Assembly (NCBI GenBank): GCA_031255115.1
Contig: JAIRTD010000306.1
Span: 1-5,856 of the forward strand
Direction: 5' to 3'
Source: Spirochaetaceae bacterium
GTDB lineage: Bacteria; Spirochaetota; Spirochaetia; Treponematales; Breznakiellaceae
Length of the DNA: 5,856 nucleotides
The notes under the pieces: generated by a model
The model's database searches: none
What the model saw: only the letters and a program-made list of their open reading frames with translations
What the model was told of the DNA's origin: nothing
Shown: in pieces, positions 4,580-5,856 of the stretch
Position numbering within the stretch: the first letter of the stretch is position 1
Layout of the letters: each line of letters starts with the position of its first letter
Program-made: the position numbers and the translations under genes

Positions 4580-5856
4580 ATGTGGGATCTGGCGTTTTTA
4601 ACGGCTGTTGTTACGTTCTTACTGGTTTTACCCCTGATACGGCCCTTTTTTAAGGGTTTATGGGCCATTAACGGCCTTGTTTTGCTGCCCCTGACCGCGT
4701 TTTTGATACTTTTTGGGCTTTTCAGGACCTATGGATTCAGGCCCGAATGTTTTCCCCTGCTCATTTTTGCGGCTCTTTTGACCCTGCTACATATTCCTTC
4801 GGCTTTTGCCCTGATAAATCGGCTTCAGAATGATGATTTTAGGGACAGAAACAACATTGTATCGGTGCTGGGCATCCTCGTTCTGCTCGCGGCAAGCGTC
4901 TGCGCATTTTATTTTTCGCCCTATGACGATATAAAAGAGGCGGGAACATCCTACTCCTATGAAGCCGAACTGCGGGAAAGCTCCGAAAAAACGAACCGCG
5001 CCATAACCAGGCATCTGCGGGTATATACCGCCGGGGACAGAGGAACGGTCAAGCCCGTTATAGCCCTGATTCCTCCCCTCACCGGATCAGTGGAAATAAG
5101 CGAATCACTGTGCAGACGTCTCAGCGAAGCGGGCCATACGGTTGTTACTTTTTCCCGGCGGGGCCTGGATAATCCGGCCTCAGGCAAAGGCAAAGAGTTT
5201 CATCTTTCCATATATGAAAGCATGCGGCTGCTCTGGATCTCAACCAGGGCCCAGGATTCGGGCTGGGCCAACCAGCTTGCCCGGACCTATGAAGAAAAAC
5301 GCAGGGCCGACGCCGAATGGCTCCTTGACCGCCTCAGGACTCCCGAACTGCTCAGGCTAACACGGAACGCTCCGCATATTATCGCCGCGGGATACGGGGC
5401 CGGAGGGGCCGCCTTGAGCCTCCTCGCTTCGTCGCCGTCATTTGCCGTAAAGTACCCCGAACTTTTGGGCTTTGTGTCAATCGAAGGCCCCCCCGCTTCG
5501 GCCCGGAAGCTGGAGAGCTTTCCCTGGGAAACAGCGTCTGAACCCCAGGGGGCCTGGGACACGCTAAAGCGCTTTTTTCTCAAATTGAAGCCCCGGAAAC
5601 TCATGGGCCAGGAACTCCCTGATCCCATCCTCATACCCGGCCTCTTTATCACCGCCAGCCAGATACACGACGAAAAGTACCGGGACAGCCGTTACGGTGT
5701 TATCAGGGACATGGTACGCCAGGCCAAAGCGCCGTGCAGCCTCAGTTCAGTTGCCGGCGCGGGCTTTTTGGACTATTCAGATGTCAAGCGGCGCTATCCC
5801 CTCTACCACTGGCTGCTTCTCAGAACACAGCCGGGACAGGCTGCGCCGGAGGACCC
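4580..5856 (+). CDS. Membrane-anchored alpha/beta-hydrolase-like protein, 3' end outside the window
   Basis: An uninterrupted frame runs from ATG 4580 to the right edge, 425 codons. The in-frame TGA at 4556-4558 and absence of other starts fix the ATG, although its Shine-Dalgarno (GGA at 4566-4568) is weak. Four hydrophobic helices lie at about residues 4-20, 29-48, 58-79 and 93-112. Charge distribution suggests the rest faces the periplasm. The C-terminal part resembles an alpha/beta hydrolase. VIALIPPLTGS and LCRRLSEAGHTVVTFSRRGLDNP fit an early strand-helix-strand. HIIAAGYGAGGAALSLLAS fits the nucleophile elbow, with G273 where Ser is expected. GAGFLDYSD (393-401) resembles the late catalytic-His loop, with F396 in the His position. 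It may be a non-catalytic relative. I do not recognise a specific family member, and the substrate is unknown. Confidence 0.75.
   Translation, partial: MWDLAFLTAVVTFLLVLPLIRPFFKGLWAINGLVLLPLTAFLILFGLFRTYGFRPECFPLLIFAALLTLLHIPSAFALINRLQNDDFRDRNNIVSVLGILVLLAASVCAFYFSPYDDIKEAGTSYSYEAELRESSEKTNRAITRHLRVYTAGDRGTVKPVIALIPPLTGSVEISESLCRRLSEAGHTVVTFSRRGLDNPASGKGKEFHLSIYESMRLLWISTRAQDSGWANQLARTYEEKRRADAEWLLDRLRTPELLRLTRNAPHIIAAGYGAGGAALSLLASSPSFAVKYPELLGFVSIEGPPASARKLESFPWETASEPQGAWDTLKRFFLKLKPRKLMGQELPDPILIPGLFITASQIHDEKYRDSRYGVIRDMVRQAKAPCSLSSVAGAGFLDYSDVKRRYPLYHWLLLRTQPGQAAPED

Overview
The window looks like chromosomal core sequence from a spirochete, most likely a Treponema relative with roughly 50% GC. 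This assignment is inference. It rests on the rplM-rpsI-recX gene order, which I recall from Treponema but could not check, and on the general character of the signalling and membrane proteins. No mobile element, CRISPR array, tRNA or rRNA is visible.

Layout. Bases 2-76 are the last codons of an unidentified plus-strand gene. A 277-base intergenic stretch follows, with a spaced inverted repeat and a good sigma-70 promoter (284-312). That promoter drives a translation and repair block: rplM (ribosomal protein L13), rpsI (S9) and recX. The recX reading frame reaches back to the rpsI stop codon, so recX probably starts at a CTG in a CTGA overlap. A possible terminator lies just after recX. A second plus-strand unit has an extended -10 promoter (1883-1891) and two GAACA/TGTTC inverted repeats. 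It encodes an excisionase/MerR-like helix-turn-helix protein with a C-terminal receiver domain, then an overlapping acylphosphatase.

A convergent intergenic region (2835-2971) separates these from a minus-strand unit transcribed from a promoter at 4510-4538. The minus unit encodes a GHKL-type ATPase-like protein followed by an HDOD protein. These two reading frames are the same frame, separated by a single TAA. The canonical start of an HDOD domain (LPxxP) lies at the C-terminus of the 'ATPase', so the pair reads as one 497-residue ATPase-HDOD protein interrupted by one in-frame stop. Diverging from it, and running off the right edge, is a gene for a protein with four predicted membrane helices and an alpha/beta-hydrolase-like domain. 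The usual catalytic Ser and His positions of that domain appear to be replaced.

How they may fit together. The first block is housekeeping. The response regulator, acylphosphatase and ATPase-HDOD protein form a small signalling neighbourhood with no classical histidine kinase. An acylphosphatase coupled to a receiver-domain protein suggests, speculatively, control through acyl phosphates. The most notable observations are the in-frame stop within the ATPase-HDOD frame, the pseudo-hydrolase signature, the non-canonical recX start and the paired palindromes at the regulator promoter.
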